A stretch of DNA of 64,000 nucleotides from Adiantum capillus-veneris (Eukaryota; Streptophyta; Polypodiopsida; Polypodiales; Pteridaceae), in assembly GCA_014529385.2 (NCBI GenBank), contig CM043947.1:103189811-103253810 (forward strand), in the 5' to 3' direction. A program made the translations under genes and the position numbers. Shown here piece after piece: positions 13,454 through 25,200 of this stretch. The stretch's first letter is position 1; every line of letters begins with the position of its first letter. The notes under the pieces were generated by a model. The model was not told where the DNA came from, made no database searches, and saw nothing but the letters and a program-made list of their open reading frames with translations.

Positions 13454-15883
13454 TTAAGTGCTGAAGCGCCAGAAGGAGATGGAACTACGCACTTGATGAA
13501 CTCCATCAGTCCACGCAAGGGAACCGAAAGAGAGCGCCGCTTTTTGTGGAAATACGAACTCTTGAGCCTCTGCTCTAAACGTGATAGAAAATGAGATCTT
13601 TTGACCCACTCTCTCAAAGAAGAGCTTGTTGGGCATCACCACAACACTCACATTTGTAGGACTCTTTACTATTGCTGTGTATGCAGAGCTAGCTATACCC
13701 ACATTTGTTAGTGTCCTTGTGAATGTAGCCTCAAATGCGTTGCCCTTATTCTGATTATATACTACGCTGAATGAAGGGTAGTTTAAATCGCCCGCCTTGT
13801 TTGGACTTCTTGCTCTATTGCAGATACCTGCACCCACAAATACACCTATCATCGCTTCTGTATAGTTTTGACTACACAGAAAATCGGTATAGTCTTGGGT
13901 GGTTATGTCATAGACCAAGCCTGGCTTGAATGCCATGCTCGGATCGATGTGGCCTGCACCGTAAGCAGTCGGATCTGCCGCGGTTCCAGTCCAGGCATCT
14001 GCTATTGCCAATCCTGTGTTGTCCGTTACCTTTGCCGTTGTCATAAGTGCGGATCGGATTGCTGCCGGGCTCCATGTGGGATGTATAGCCTTGAGAAGTG
14101 CCGTCACACCTGCCACATGTGGGCATGACATCGACGTGCCTGAGACGATATTGAAAACCTCTCTCCTTCTGTCTTCAGCTAATCCTGAAGGTGCTTGAAA
14201 TCCTGTCCATGCGGCAAGGATGTTGACGCCAGGTGCAGTGATGTCAGGCTTCAAAATGTCCGGAGCAATGAGGTTAGGACCGCGTGACGAGAATGCAGCC
14301 ATCATTGGAGCTGGCCTAATTCCAAGTTTAGTTCCTAGAAACTGTACATGAGCTGTTGGATTGTTGGTTGACTTGATATATTGCAAGATCTCCTTCACCG
14401 AAGAGTGCCCAACCAAGGTAGCAGGGAGAATGTGGTGACTTAAAGAGGTGAGGTCCTCACCTTTGGAAACACCATTGCCGAGAATCATGCCGATGCCACC
14501 AGCTTTAAAGACAGCAAACCCCTTTGCTTCCTCATTTTTTCCATCATGATCAACACATAGCACTATCTTCCCCTTGATGGCATCAGATGAGAGCACATCT
14601 GAAGACATACACTCCCGGGCAAGGGATGCATTGCCACCCGGTACCACCACATCGCCTGCATAGACCAGTCGTAGCTGCTCATGTGGGTCATCTTTTACTT
14701 TGGTATGCCAAAAGGACATGCCCTTATACTGCTTCCCATTCCCCAAGATGACTGGGGCGGGGAATTCTCTGTCAACTGAGCTTGCAGCGATACTGAATAT
14801 CCATGGAGCAACACTTGTAGTGCTTCCAAGTGTTGGTCCAGCATTACCTGCCGAGCACGATGTAATAATCCCCTTTGCCATTGCTGAGAATGCACCTATC
14901 GCAATCGCATCTTTGTAGAATGGGTGTGCTATTGTGCCACCGATAGATACAGAGATAACATCCACACCATCAAGAATGGCAGCATCGAACCCCGCAAGAA
15001 TATCAGAGTTAAAGCAAGAGGAATTCCAACAGACTTTGTACATTGCAATGCGTGAATGTGGTGCCATGCCAGAAGCGGTGCCAATCGCAGCACCAGAGAG
15101 GCTAGCATCAGGTACAAACATGCCAGCGGCAATGGAGGATGTGTGCGTACCATGCCCATGACTGTCTCGGGGGGATGGGAATCCGACAAGCGAGCCGGAA
15201 GCCGCAACCTTAAAGCCACGAACGAAAGTGCGTGCACCGATGAGCTTGCGATTGCATCGGGAGGAATTGAAGGAGGGGGATGATTCACAGAAGCCTTTCC
15301 ACCGGGGAGGCACAGGGGAAAAACCGGCATTGTCACGGAAGCTGCTGCGCTCCGGCCAGATGCCGGTGTCGAGGAGGCCAATGATGACATCGGCACCATG
15401 CTTACTGGCAGGCCAGATACCGGCAGCGGATCCGATGGGAGAAGTTGCAAGGCTGAGGAAAGCAGGAGTGCGAGTGGTGAGGATCTCGACATTGCTGTCT
15501 TCGAAGGCGACCTCGATGGAGGCGATCTGGCGGAGCTTGCGGACTTCGGTGGCGGTGAGAAGGGCAGCGAAACCTTGCATGGCGATCTGGTAAGAGTAGA
15601 GCAAGCGCTCTTCGGCACTGGAGGGGATGGAGAGGCCGAGAGCAGAGGCCAGGAGAGAGAGGTGCCATTGGTGGAGAGAGGCGAAGCGAGAGGGCTTCTT
15701 GTTGGCGGGCACATGCACAAGGTACGTTTGGAGAGAGGAGCGATTAGAGGCTGGCGAAGGAGCTCCCTCTGCAGGCTTAGCTGGTACTGGGACTTCTTCA
15801 ATTATCCCACATACAATGTTGTTGCGACCAACGTTGAGTAGCACCACTACAATATAAATATAAACCCACAGTCCCATGCCCAT
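13454..15883 (-). CDS. Subtilisin-like serine protease (plant subtilase, S8 family), intronless
   Basis: A secreted serine protease of the plant subtilase family, expected to act in the apoplast on protein substrates. The open frame extends up to 16003. I chose the ATG at 15883 because it gives a hydrophobic signal peptide (MGMGLWVYIYIVVVLL) and has aaaATGG context. That start gives 809 aa, the usual subtilase length. Numbered from the longer frame: an I9-type propeptide (about 92-175), then the catalytic triad with Asp212 (LLDTGIWPE), His284 (HGHGTHTSS), oxyanion Asn387 (CSAGNAGP) and Ser624 (SGTSMSCPHVAG). A PA insert (about 440-560) and a C-terminal fibronectin-III-like domain (about 735-845) complete the plan. 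All catalytic motifs are intact and there is no frame break. It is the only clearly intact host gene here. Confidence 0.95.
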   Translation of the reverse strand: MGMGLWVYIYIVVVLLNVGRNNIVCGIIEEVPVPAKPAEGAPSPASNRSSLQTYLVHVPANKKPSRFASLHQWHLSLLASALGLSIPSSAEERLLYSYQIAMQGFAALLTATEVRKLRQIASIEVAFEDSNVEILTTRTPAFLSLATSPIGSAAGIWPASKHGADVIIGLLDTGIWPERSSFRDNAGFSPVPPRWKGFCESSPSFNSSRCNRKLIGARTFVRGFKVAASGSLVGFPSPRDSHGHGTHTSSIAAGMFVPDASLSGAAIGTASGMAPHSRIAMYKVCWNSSCFNSDILAGFDAAILDGVDVISVSIGGTIAHPFYKDAIAIGAFSAMAKGIITSCSAGNAGPTLGSTTSVAPWIFSIAASSVDREFPAPVILGNGKQYKGMSFWHTKVKDDPHEQLRLVYAGDVVVPGGNASLARECMSSDVLSSDAIKGKIVLCVDHDGKNEEAKGFAVFKAGGIGMILGNGVSKGEDLTSLSHHILPATLVGHSSVKEILQYIKSTNNPTAHVQFLGTKLGIRPAPMMAAFSSRGPNLIAPDILKPDITAPGVNILAAWTGFQAPSGLAEDRRREVFNIVSGTSMSCPHVAGVTALLKAIHPTWSPAAIRSALMTTAKVTDNTGLAIADAWTGTAADPTAYGAGHIDPSMAFKPGLVYDITTQDYTDFLCSQNYTEAMIGVFVGAGICNRARSPNKAGDLNYPSFSVVYNQNKGNAFEATFTRTLTNVGIASSAYTAIVKSPTNVSVVVMPNKLFFERVGQKISFSITFRAEAQEFVFPQKAALSFGSLAWTDGVHQVRSSISFWRFST

Positions 15884-16360
15884 TTTGGCCCCCCTAGGCC
15901 TCATGCTTCTATCCTTTGGCTTTCGGTTATAAAGTACCATACACCCCTTTGACCCTATCCTCCAATAAGCTCCTCCATGTAGGCCCATACAACAAGTCAA
16001 CATCTTGCCACGTCGAAGACGCCTAGCCTAACGAGGTTGCATATGTTTCAAGCTCTATATCGTTAGAAGGATGTAGCCCCTTTTGGGAATCTTCACATAC
16101 ACAATCGTGCATTGCATGATCGAGTCTTGAGAGCACATTAGCAAAATTCTTTTCAATTGTGCATAAGAGTATACTAAGTAGTGGAAATTTTTAAAGTGGG
16201 GATTTTGCATGTCGCAATCACAAGATCCTTATGATGCTAGGCAATGTAGGCATTCACAACTTGCCACCTTAAAAAGCTTTCCTTCTTATATTGAATTGTT
16301 TGACTTGAGATCATGAATGGGAAGATTGAGCTGGAGACCCTACTAGTCAAAGTTTACATA

Positions 16361-16493
16361 GCCACTTCTCGACATGACTTAACCCATATTGACGCTTCGG
16401 CACACAAATAGGGGGACCTCCTGAGTCCTAAGATTCTCCCAGTCCCATAGGGAGGGGGTAATTGTTACAAAAGAAACTTGATAGGATCTCTCC
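16361..16493 (+). repeat. Dispersed repeat, copy 1 of 2
   Basis: About 133 bp shared with 56776-56905 in the same orientation at roughly 90% identity. Both contain TGACTTAACCCATATTGAC and CCCATAGGGAGGGGGTAATT. It is non-coding and its ends match no recognised element. Confidence 0.85.
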
Positions 16494-16841
16494 CCCATAG
16501 GGGTCTTGGAGGCAGTTGTGGAGGGACATCTCCGTATGGTGTGGGAGTCCCATATCAATTGTGGAGGGCATGCCACCTAGATTGATGGAGCTACCTGGAG
16601 TTTCGCAGGGGGGTGCCTCACCCACCCTCCACACCACTCTATCACCCTCCAAATTGCCACGTGGCAGTTGTGATTGCATTGTCACCGATAACAATATTAG
16701 AAATCATGTAGCTCCTTGTTAAATTGTGCACTATGCTACCTCTTCCCACTGCGCCCTTGAATTCATCCATCCCGCGGCATTGTGGTGGAAGTGCACGCAC
16801 GATAACATTTGCTACAGTTGCACGAACGCAAGCCAACAAGG

Positions 16842-16842
16842 T

Positions 16843-16892
<50 letters not shown>
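16842..16892. repeat. (CT)n microsatellite
   Basis: About 50 bp of CT repeats. Confidence 0.95.
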
Positions 16893-16894
<2 letters not shown>

Positions 16895-17017
16895 TATATT
16901 GTGCAACCTGTAGCATAATTCTACATCTCCAAACCGCGCTCCATGTCTGCTCCTTACCTCCGCCCAGAACACACGAACGTGCTGCCGATTCATCCCGTCA
17001 GCTAGCCACTGCTCTCT

Positions 17018-17022
<5 letters not shown>

Positions 17023-17086
<64 letters not shown>
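17023..17086. repeat. (C)n(CT)n composite, reversed order
   Basis: A short C run followed by about 54 bp of CT. The order is opposite to the other composites in the window. Confidence 0.9.
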
Positions 17087-17089
<3 letters not shown>

Positions 17090-17708
17090 AGCATGCCTCG
17101 CCTTCCTCTCCTCCTTTCTGACGAAGGCTTTTACGGCACAACCTCCATGCAGGTAGCTTCAAAAGAGTTGGTGTTTTTATTATTATAATTGGATGCCATT
17201 TGCTACAGACGGGAGCGCGGAAAGCCCTGCAAAATACTCGAAATAGCACATAGCAATCCATAAATCAACAAAACTGTATACCTAGCACATCCACGAACTC
17301 GTAATCGAAGCTATATGCGAACAACGAGAGACGTAGAGCGGAAGAGAGGGAAAGAGCACGTGTAGGCACACCTCCTAGAGCAGAGTGGTACGCCGGACAC
17401 GGCGAGAGAGAAGAAAGAAGAGGAGAAAAGAGGAGACATGAGCACTGGGTGCAATCTCCCCCCGTGCAAGAGTGACCATTTCCCTCTTGCATGTATTTGA
17501 TTTATAGATTTCTTGAATGGTCAAATTGAGTACAAACTAGCCGGCCAGTCATAAATGGCCAAAGCTCATAAAAGAGCACTTGAATAAATATTCATAAAAT
17601 GTAATATCATTTTGCAATAGCCTAGCTCGGTCAGGCCTTTTCCACATGTCAGCTGCAATAAATAGTAAAATATCAATTCTATAACACCATTATTTGGCTG
17701 TGTTGAGT

Positions 17709-17840
17709 GGTTAATCATTTGTGTAAATGACCTTGTGCTTTACTGCAATTATTTTGCTACGCTCAGTGGTTAATCATTTGTGTAAATGACCTTGTGCTTT
17801 ACTGCAATTATTTTGCTACGCTCAGTGGTTAATCATTTCC
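17709..17840 (+). repeat. 59-bp tandem repeat, about 2.2 copies
   Basis: Units start GGTTAATCATTTGTGTAAAT and recur with a 59-bp period. The first two units are nearly identical and a third is partial. Confidence 0.9.
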
Positions 17841-17877
17841 ATGATTTCGATAAATTGATCAAACTAAAGTAACTATT

Positions 17878-18063
17878 GTAATCCGTTCACATGAGAGTGT
17901 ACACTCTTTTCGTTTGGTGCATGGGAGATAGTTATGTATGGTTGTCTATACAATGCCGTGGAGGGTTGTTGTAATCCATTCACATGAGAGTGTACACTCT
18001 TTTCGTTTGGTGCATGGGAGATAGTTATGTATGGTTGTCTATACAATGCCGTGGAGGGTTGTT
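17878..18063 (+). repeat. 93-bp tandem duplication
   Basis: GTAATCC(G/A)TTCACATGAGAG begins at 17878 and again at 17971. The two units differ at about one base. It directly precedes the trihelix-like pseudogene. Confidence 0.9.
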
Positions 18064-18127
18064 GTATAATGATGTCAATAACGATCCTCTGTTTTTCTAC
18101 AATGATTCTCTACGTTTGCCTACAGCC

Positions 18128-19196
18128 ATGTCATCTCGAGAGAATTTGCCGATGGATCTCAACAACAAATCGAGCAATGATGGTGAGGAGGTGCCTTCTT
18201 CCATCCTGCCAACGGAGTCCCTACTTGAGTCGACGATCGAAGAGCTGGCTGCGGCAATCCGTCCAATGGCGCCACAAAAGGGATCACCTCGACAAAACTC
18301 CTCGATAATGAGGTATAGCTTGCAGCCAGAGCAAGCTGGATTGCCAATCCGAGGCCTAGGCGGCTCATGTGTTTGGGAGCCTTCAGCAACACCTCCTCGA
18401 TCAGCCTTCGTAGATATTGGACTATGCCCTAATCCACCAATCATCTTACCTAGGGTGCGGCCAATTCCAATAAGGCCATCCTTGTAGTCAATACCGCGTC
18501 CTCTGTGGTCCAGAATGTCACTACCGTTGTCTGCACGTCCCGCATCGACTCTACCATCACCAATCAAGCATGCCTCCCATCAGGGCCTACTACCACGCAG
18601 CAGGTTGGCTCCTATCGCTATCCCTAGTAATAGCAACACCTCGGTAGAGGGAGCATCGGCCCCTTCATTGATCCAAACGCCACAAACGACTGCACGAACG
18701 AATTGGCGGCTCCGCGAGATCATCACTTTGTCGGGGTCAAGAAAGAAGTAAAGGTTCGCCAAAATGAAGGAGGGGTTTATGAGCGCACTCGTCGCAACCG
18801 TTGGCAAGTGATTTCTGAGACATGTCAGGCACGAGGAGTCATGCGTAATAAGGCACAATGAAAAACGAAGTGAGAGAAAGTACACTCAGTATTCAATAGG
18901 CTGAATGACTATGAGAGAAAGATTCCTCAGGGTGGTCTAGCTACTCGCAAATGAGTCAAATCGAGCGGTGCACAAAAGGGTTGCCTGTAGAAGACTTTCC
19001 ATTCAAACTCTACAACAAAATGCAGATGCTTTTCGGCGGGGACCACAATGCCGACATCGGGGGTTTGCTGGTTGACTCTATGGAGGATGACAAGACGCCC
19101 ACCCTAGCCCAGTGGAAATTGATCATTGTTTTTATTTTCGATACAATTTTTATTTTGCATCGTTGCCTTCATCCTAATTTCTTAACTTCTTCGCAT
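18128..19196 (+). pseudogene. Trihelix/SANT-like gene, 5' half, broken
   Basis: A possible start at 18128 (MSSRENLPMDLNNKSS) leads a Ser/Pro-rich region with an in-frame TAG at 18485. After a frame change near 18660, a trihelix-like DNA-binding segment follows: VYERTRRNRWQVISETCQAR, a conserved-looking Gln-X-Lys stretch, then FNRLNDYERKIP. Three in-frame TGA codons lie in it. Two sit where family members usually have Cys and Trp. After a further frame change the end reads LPVEDFPFKLYNKM and ADIGGLLVDSME. The last 80 bp look like an intron ending in TGTAG at the acceptor, where the gypsy element is inserted. Trihelix proteins are plant transcription factors; here the assignment is by pattern and the copy is dead. 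Confidence 0.55.
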
Positions 19197-19201
19197 GTAG
19201 G

Positions 19202-19785
19202 TGTTAACCCTCGTGGCTCACGGACACCCTATCGCCTACGACGGACACCGTAACCGTATTATTTATTTAAGTAGAGTCAGCCACCGGGCTTGTCGGTCCA
19301 ATAGGGAAAGGAAGAGTGATCGCCGATGAGAGGCGCATTCTAACACGAACATGCTAGGGTTAGTTGGCTAAGCATGGGCACCCAAGTGTGAATGGGGTGA
19401 GCTCACATAAAAGCCAATTAAACCTAAAATTGAGTCATTCTCTCATTGTGCAATAGAAGCTGCTCTTGCTCCATCTCCACCTTCTCCTTCAACATCTCCT
19501 TGTGTGTGTGTGCGTGTGTGAGAGAGAGAGAGTGTGAGAGTGTGTGTGCGATCGAGCGTTGCGGCGGCACGACGGCGGCGAGGCGGTTGAGCGCGGCACG
19601 ACTGCAGCTTCTTCTTCATCGCGGCGAGGAATCCACTACGAAGGCGAGCGTAGAGCGGTGAGTGACACACCCTTTGCTCTCTTGAGCTTGCTAGTTTAGG
19701 CTTGTTGTGTGCTTGGAGCCATTTGTGGCTCGCACACGGTGTATCGGCAAGTCCTTTGCTTCGACAGTGCGGCAAGGAGCGCACA
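19202..19785 (+). repeat. 5' LTR of the gypsy element
   Basis: Starts TGTTAACCCTCG and ends GCGCACA. It differs from the 3' LTR mainly by a short microsatellite (about 12 bp of GA here against about 66 bp in the 3' copy) and a few substitutions. An AT-rich TATTTATTTAAG near 19260 could be a TATA-like element. Confidence 0.95.
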
Positions 19786-19789
19786 TTTT

Positions 19790-19807
19790 TGGCGCCGCTG
19801 CCGGGGA
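19790..19807 (+). promoter_or_regulatory. Primer binding site, tRNA-Asp type
   Basis: TGGCGCCGCTGCCGGGGA lies four bases after the 5' LTR. From memory of plant tRNA-Asp it matches the complement of the 3' end with one difference. Confidence 0.85.
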
Positions 19808-20840
19808 AATGCCCTACATTAAGCTCGGTTAAGCACTTTACGCTTTCTTGTGGTGCAATTTCTATCATAGGAAAGGTAGGGAATGAGTGTATGTAGTTGT
19901 GTGGAGAAGGTTTTGTGAAGAAGGAAGGTGTGTGGTTGTGTGGAGAAGGTTTTTTGTTACACTGTACTGTCTTTTTTGTTTTCTGTTAAAGAAAGAGTTA
20001 CATTTTTTTGCAATGTATTGTTAGAATTAAGGTATTAGCTATGGAATGTTAGTTTTGTAAGGTTCAATGTTAGTTCTGTAAGGTTAGTTTTGTAGATCTG
20101 TTAGCTACTGTAGTACTGTGTAAACAGTGTTAGAGTGTGTGTGGCAGTATCTCCATTAGCTGTAAGTAGATAAGGTAGGTGTTGGTTAAGTGTGTGTGTG
20201 TGCGCGCGCGCAGCGGCGCGGCCGCGACGAAAAAAAATTAATTAAATAAAAAATAAAATAAAATAAATATAAATAAATAAATAAATAAATAAATATGTAT
20301 ATATAATAAATAAATTTTAAAAAAATCCGAAAAATAAAAACATGAGTGAGGGGGCGGTTAGATTTTTCGAAAATAAAAAACGTGAGTTATAAAAACGGAC
20401 AGGTTGGTTTGTATAAAAGTTAGATCGGGAACATTTCCCCAAGCCCAAGCCCAAGCTTTAGTCCTCAGTCTTGTGATTTATAATAGACTCACTCTTATAT
20501 ATATACCCTACCTCCTCAAGAGGGAATGAGAGCATGTGGGACAAGTCCTCCACTCTCCTCCCTTCTCTTCCCACTTGCACCCTTAGACTTGCTATTTGGA
20601 GCCTAGTTCCCCAGCTAGGAAAAGACTGTTTCGGGCTTTTCTGGAGCAAAATAGAACCAAACGGTGGGTTGTAAAGCACAGCGCGTCCCTCCTAGCGATA
20701 CGCTCGTTTTGAGCTATCACACGGCCCATTCCACGACACGCTCTAAAAAATCTAGCAAAAAAACAAACAAAAAACACGCAAAAAACTAGTCACAAGGCCT
20801 CCTAGAGTAGCTTTTGGACACCTTAGGGTATCAAAAGCAC

Positions 20841-22283
20841 ATGCACTTACGCTCTGGGCGGGTGCTAGAACACGAGCATATTGAGGGTGCCTCTGTTCAT
20901 ACCGGCACCCATTACCCATCCACGATAGGCTCTAGACCCTCAGCGGGGACACAAGGTAGCACCACCCAAGACCCTAAAATAGCCGCTAGTGATTCCTCCT
21001 CTGACTCAGAAATCATGGAAGCATACCCTACCCAAAACACTGAGAGAGAAGGCCATGCACCTCCCGAAGCTCCACAGCCTAGTACTAGTATGTTTAGCCG
21101 TTTCATGGAAACATTAGGTAGAGCTACACGCTCGGAACCTGATGCAAATGACGCACACGAAGGGGGTGGGGAAGTGGACTCTCCTTTCACATCGCACGTG
21201 GACCCCACACCCCCAAAGAGTGTCCATGTGGATATCCTGCCAACTTCTTACCAAGAAGGCCCTGTTGAGCTACCTCCTTCAGAAGTTCCCTCTAGAGTAC
21301 CGTTGCTGACAAGTAAAACCACGGGGAGCAACATTGCTTCTACCTCACAAGAAACCGTTAACACGTCGACTCTAGAAGGATTGTTCATTAATGATCATTG
21401 GACATACGACCTCCACACTGAGGTGTTGACGGATCTACACTCTGGCCACGCCTACCATGTAGGATGGATAGAGATTGTACGATCCACCTCTAGTGCCACG
21501 AGCCTCGAAGATCAACAGAAAATGATATGTAATGTTATCCATGGCATTATTCAATCAGAAAGGCAAAACCGAGGGGTAAATATACTCTCAACTGGCCCCA
21601 TGAGATTTCTGGATACGAGCAAGGCTCAACAGCCTACTCTATCACAAATGGAGACTCCTCTAATGAGCCCCATGGACCCATCTTACGTCATTTCACCTGG
21701 GGTCTCTATGCAATCTGAGCCTCCGAGCGACAACTTTAGCTTCCCTAACTTGGCTCAACCCTCTATTAAGGAAAACACAGTGCTCACTCCAGGGATAAGC
21801 CTGACAGAGAATGTACCGATGACATCTACAGTTAGCGCAGTGCCACTACCTAGTGTCGTAGTACCTAATATGGGGCCTCGACCGTATGTGCCTCTAGCCC
21901 CTTATGCACACATGGCCCCCACACCTCCAATTGTACCACTTGTTCATGCTCCTCGAGTGCCGCTCCCTAGCCCTTATCCGAGTGGACCTATGCCCGGTTA
22001 TGTTCCATATCCTGCATCATCCACACATATGCCAAGACCGGTACCCGTCCCTCTCCCACATATGATTCCAAGAGTACCTCCACCGGCCCTGCCTCCTCAC
22101 ATAGGTGACTTGGCAGCGTTTGCTCAAACCATAGGTCGATCTATCGCGGAAAATATGCGCCATGCATCTGATAGAGAGCCTAGAAGTAAGGCAGTAAAAT
22201 TGCCAAACTCACGCAAAAATTCAATGGGGACGAAGATGCTAGAAAACACATTGAAGTGTTTGAACAAGTATGTGATTCCTTAG
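20841..22283 (+). pseudogene. Gag N-terminal region of the gypsy element
   Basis: The open frame begins upstream, but the first ATG is at 20841 (MHLRSGRVLEHE). LRSGR near the start is common in plant gypsy Gag. About 450 codons are Ser/Thr/Pro-rich with a Pro-rich tract near 21850-22110 (VPLPSVVVPNMGPRPYVPLA). The frame ends at 22283. The conserved Gag core starts one frame lower at 22190 (KLTQKFNGDEDARKHIEVF), so a -1 shift is needed between 22190 and about 22215 to join the halves. I see no clear slippery heptamer, so a one-base indel is as likely as programmed frameshifting. The leader (19808-20840) is non-coding with a GT-rich tract and TAAA-type AT repeats. Confidence 0.75.
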
Positions 22284-25200
22284 GGGAATGCAACGAACTA
22301 CATAAGTGCAATGCCTTAAGCTTGACATTAAGTGGGAAGGCTGGAGATTGGTATAGAACCCTAAGGGTGGACGAGAAAACAATCTACCCTACCCTTCGAA
22401 GGTTGTTTCTAAAGGAGTACATACGAGAAGGTGTGCTTTGGGGTGTAGCATCTCAGCTACAGAAGGCCGAACGTAAGGAAGGAGAGTCAGTAAGGGACTT
22501 CATTAGTCGTCTAAAGCACTTAAACTCTCGCTGCCCTGTAAATGAGCGCTTCAACAATAACCAACTGCTTGATCGATTCATTCGAGGGTTGAGGAATGAA
22601 GGAATCTATAATGGACTAGTGATTAGAGGTATCACAACCTGGGAAGATGTCACTGCCAATGCAATCCAATTAGAGGACAACTTGATGATAGCAGGCATGA
22701 GGGTGTCTACTGACACGAGATCCACTAGCTCAGAAGCCATTGAGTATGAACCCATGACTGCAAAGCCCATTGCCAATGAGCCAAAGGTATTTGAGACATT
22801 CTTGACAGACCTCACCAAGGCAATCCAAGAGTCTCTTAAGGATAATCGACCCCCTCAAAATAGTCACATGTATCCAAGAAGGGAGCAACAATGGTGTTCC
22901 ATTTGCTTAGGTCCACATAGCACTAGTGAGTGCCCTACGTTTAGAGTAAAATTTAATGGAACTTGCAACGCATGTGGTAGGTATGGTCACCAAGCTAAGT
23001 ATTGTTTAATGATCAAACGTATGATGGCAAATAGACAACCTGTAGCCTGGACGGATGCGCCTCGAGCTCCTGTATTGATGCCTGATCCACATGTTGAGCA
23101 ACTACCGCAACACATGGTTCCTAGATCTCAAAATGTTGTACAAGCTACACCACTACCACCTCCGGTGCTAGGGCCGCAGCCCCCGCATCCAAGAGTCGCC
23201 CCTATGAACCAAGTGGGTTGCGAGCCATCTAATGCTTATGCAGATGGATGTGAGGAGGAAATAGACACTAGTATTGCCTACGCACTTGATACATTGGAAG
23301 AGTGTCCTATATACTACATGGAAGATTGTTGGGGGCAAGTCAAGCCGGTTTATCAAGCTACTGCTCTCGCATCTAGAGGTCAAAATATCAACACCCAGGC
23401 TAGGAGGCCACCTCTTCAATGCTACGAGTGTGGTGGACCACATCGAGCAGCGGAGTGCCCTATTAGGCTGCAAAAGAATGCTGCACAGATGCAGATGAAT
23501 CAAGGGAGCACGTCTGCAATGCCAATACTCACATGTAATCATTGTGGCATAGATCACTTGATTGCCCAATGCCCCTATAACCCAAATGCGCCTAAAATCA
23601 CACCCCTAAATTTGGTCGAAATTGCTAGTGTGACATCGCCAATACCACCCGTCGCACCCGCTTATGTGATTACACGGTCCATGCTTCAAGGGCCAGGCCA
23701 TATCCTCGAAGAGAGAGATACCACGTCAGTTATCCAAGCAAAGAAAAAGAAGACACGAAGGAAGAGATCGCAAAATACAGGAAATTCAAAGCCAAGTTCC
23801 AAAACAAACATAGGAACAGGAGATGACCCCGTGTATATGAATGACCTCGAGGATGATTCAGATTCAATCGAGACAATGGAGACTAGAACCAATACCACAA
23901 AGGGAAAGAACGACAAAGAAAACCGTAACATGGAACCAAATGAAAACCGAATAAGAGAAAACCATAAAGAGCCTCTGAAAACACCACAAGTGTTTCCAAA
24001 TCCAATCCAAGGACCCCAAGATAAACCGCAGGGGCAAAAAGGGAAGAATCGTAAAAAGAAGATTGGGACGTACCCAAACCCAGTAGACGAGATTGAGCAG
24101 GTGAAACATCTAAGAGGTTTAGTGGAGGAGACTCAAGGAGAACTAGAACCAGAACCCATGCATGTCAAAATTCATGACACAGTGTTTCCCACGCAAGTTC
24201 ATCCACCCCACATGAACCATAGACCGTTAGCCATATCTAGTATCATCCAAGAAGGGAGTGAGGACAGGACATCAGAAAGTGAGCATACACCCTTCTTGTT
24301 GGAAAGGATGTTTAACGAAGGAATACCTGATCCCATTGAGGAATATGAGATTCCATCCTCACCAGTTCCTAGTCAAGGACCTACACCTTGCAAAATGCCA
24401 ATGAATGTTGCCAAACTAGTGGACTTCATGTCTTCTGAGGTCCGAACCACGATCATAGCAAAGCTGTATGGAGATCCTGAGTTATTCCTTGCACTTCGAG
24501 CATTCCTTAACGGAGAGCTACGAACGGGATTACCGCAGTTTGTGCAACCAAATAGGCCTGACTCGATTATGATTGATGAGGAAAATCATGTGCAATCACT
24601 TGACTTAGATGGACACGAGTCTGTGATCGAGGTACCCATTAACGAATTAGGGCAGTATTTTGAAGGCAACGAGTCTAATGCGACCCTACCCATCACTAAC
24701 AAGGGATTAACTATAAAGGGAATTCTTGATGGTGGCGCGGGAGTTAGCATCGTTACAAAATATTGTTGGGAATCCATGGGAAAACCCCGCCTCAGTGTTA
24801 CTAACATTGTGGTAAAGATGGCAAATGGTACCATAGCCAAACCTATGGGGATGCTCAAGGATCTTAAGATCAAAGTTCTAGGACACAAGGTACGACATAC
24901 GTTCATTGTAATGGATTTCTCTAAACACCTTATGTCATATGAAATGATTTTAGGACGACCATTCATGAGGGAAGCACAAATGGTTCACGATTGGTCTAAA
25001 AATCATGTCTATTTGCAATTCCAAGACTTTGTCCTTAGAGTGGATTTGGTGACTGGTAAGGTACACCCCTTAGGGAGTAAAACCATTATAGATCATCGCT
25101 CTGACACCACAGTTCACTCGGCCCCACTACAATATTGTTACACTTGTAAGAAGGATACAGACATTGGCCAAGATTCTCCTTACATGGATGTGTTACCGGG

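Larger units (their letters stand above)
15884..17877. other. Upstream region of the subtilase, with repeats
   Basis: No coding region is recognised beyond the in-frame extension of the subtilase to 16003. The interval holds a dispersed repeat (16361-16493) and two (CT)n tracts. The subtilase promoter should lie at its low-coordinate end. I could not assign a TATA box with confidence. Confidence 0.55.

Noticed and set aside
14929-15801. 290-codon minus-strand frame inside the subtilase
   Set aside because: Shadow frame of the subtilase coding sequence, with no domain of its own.
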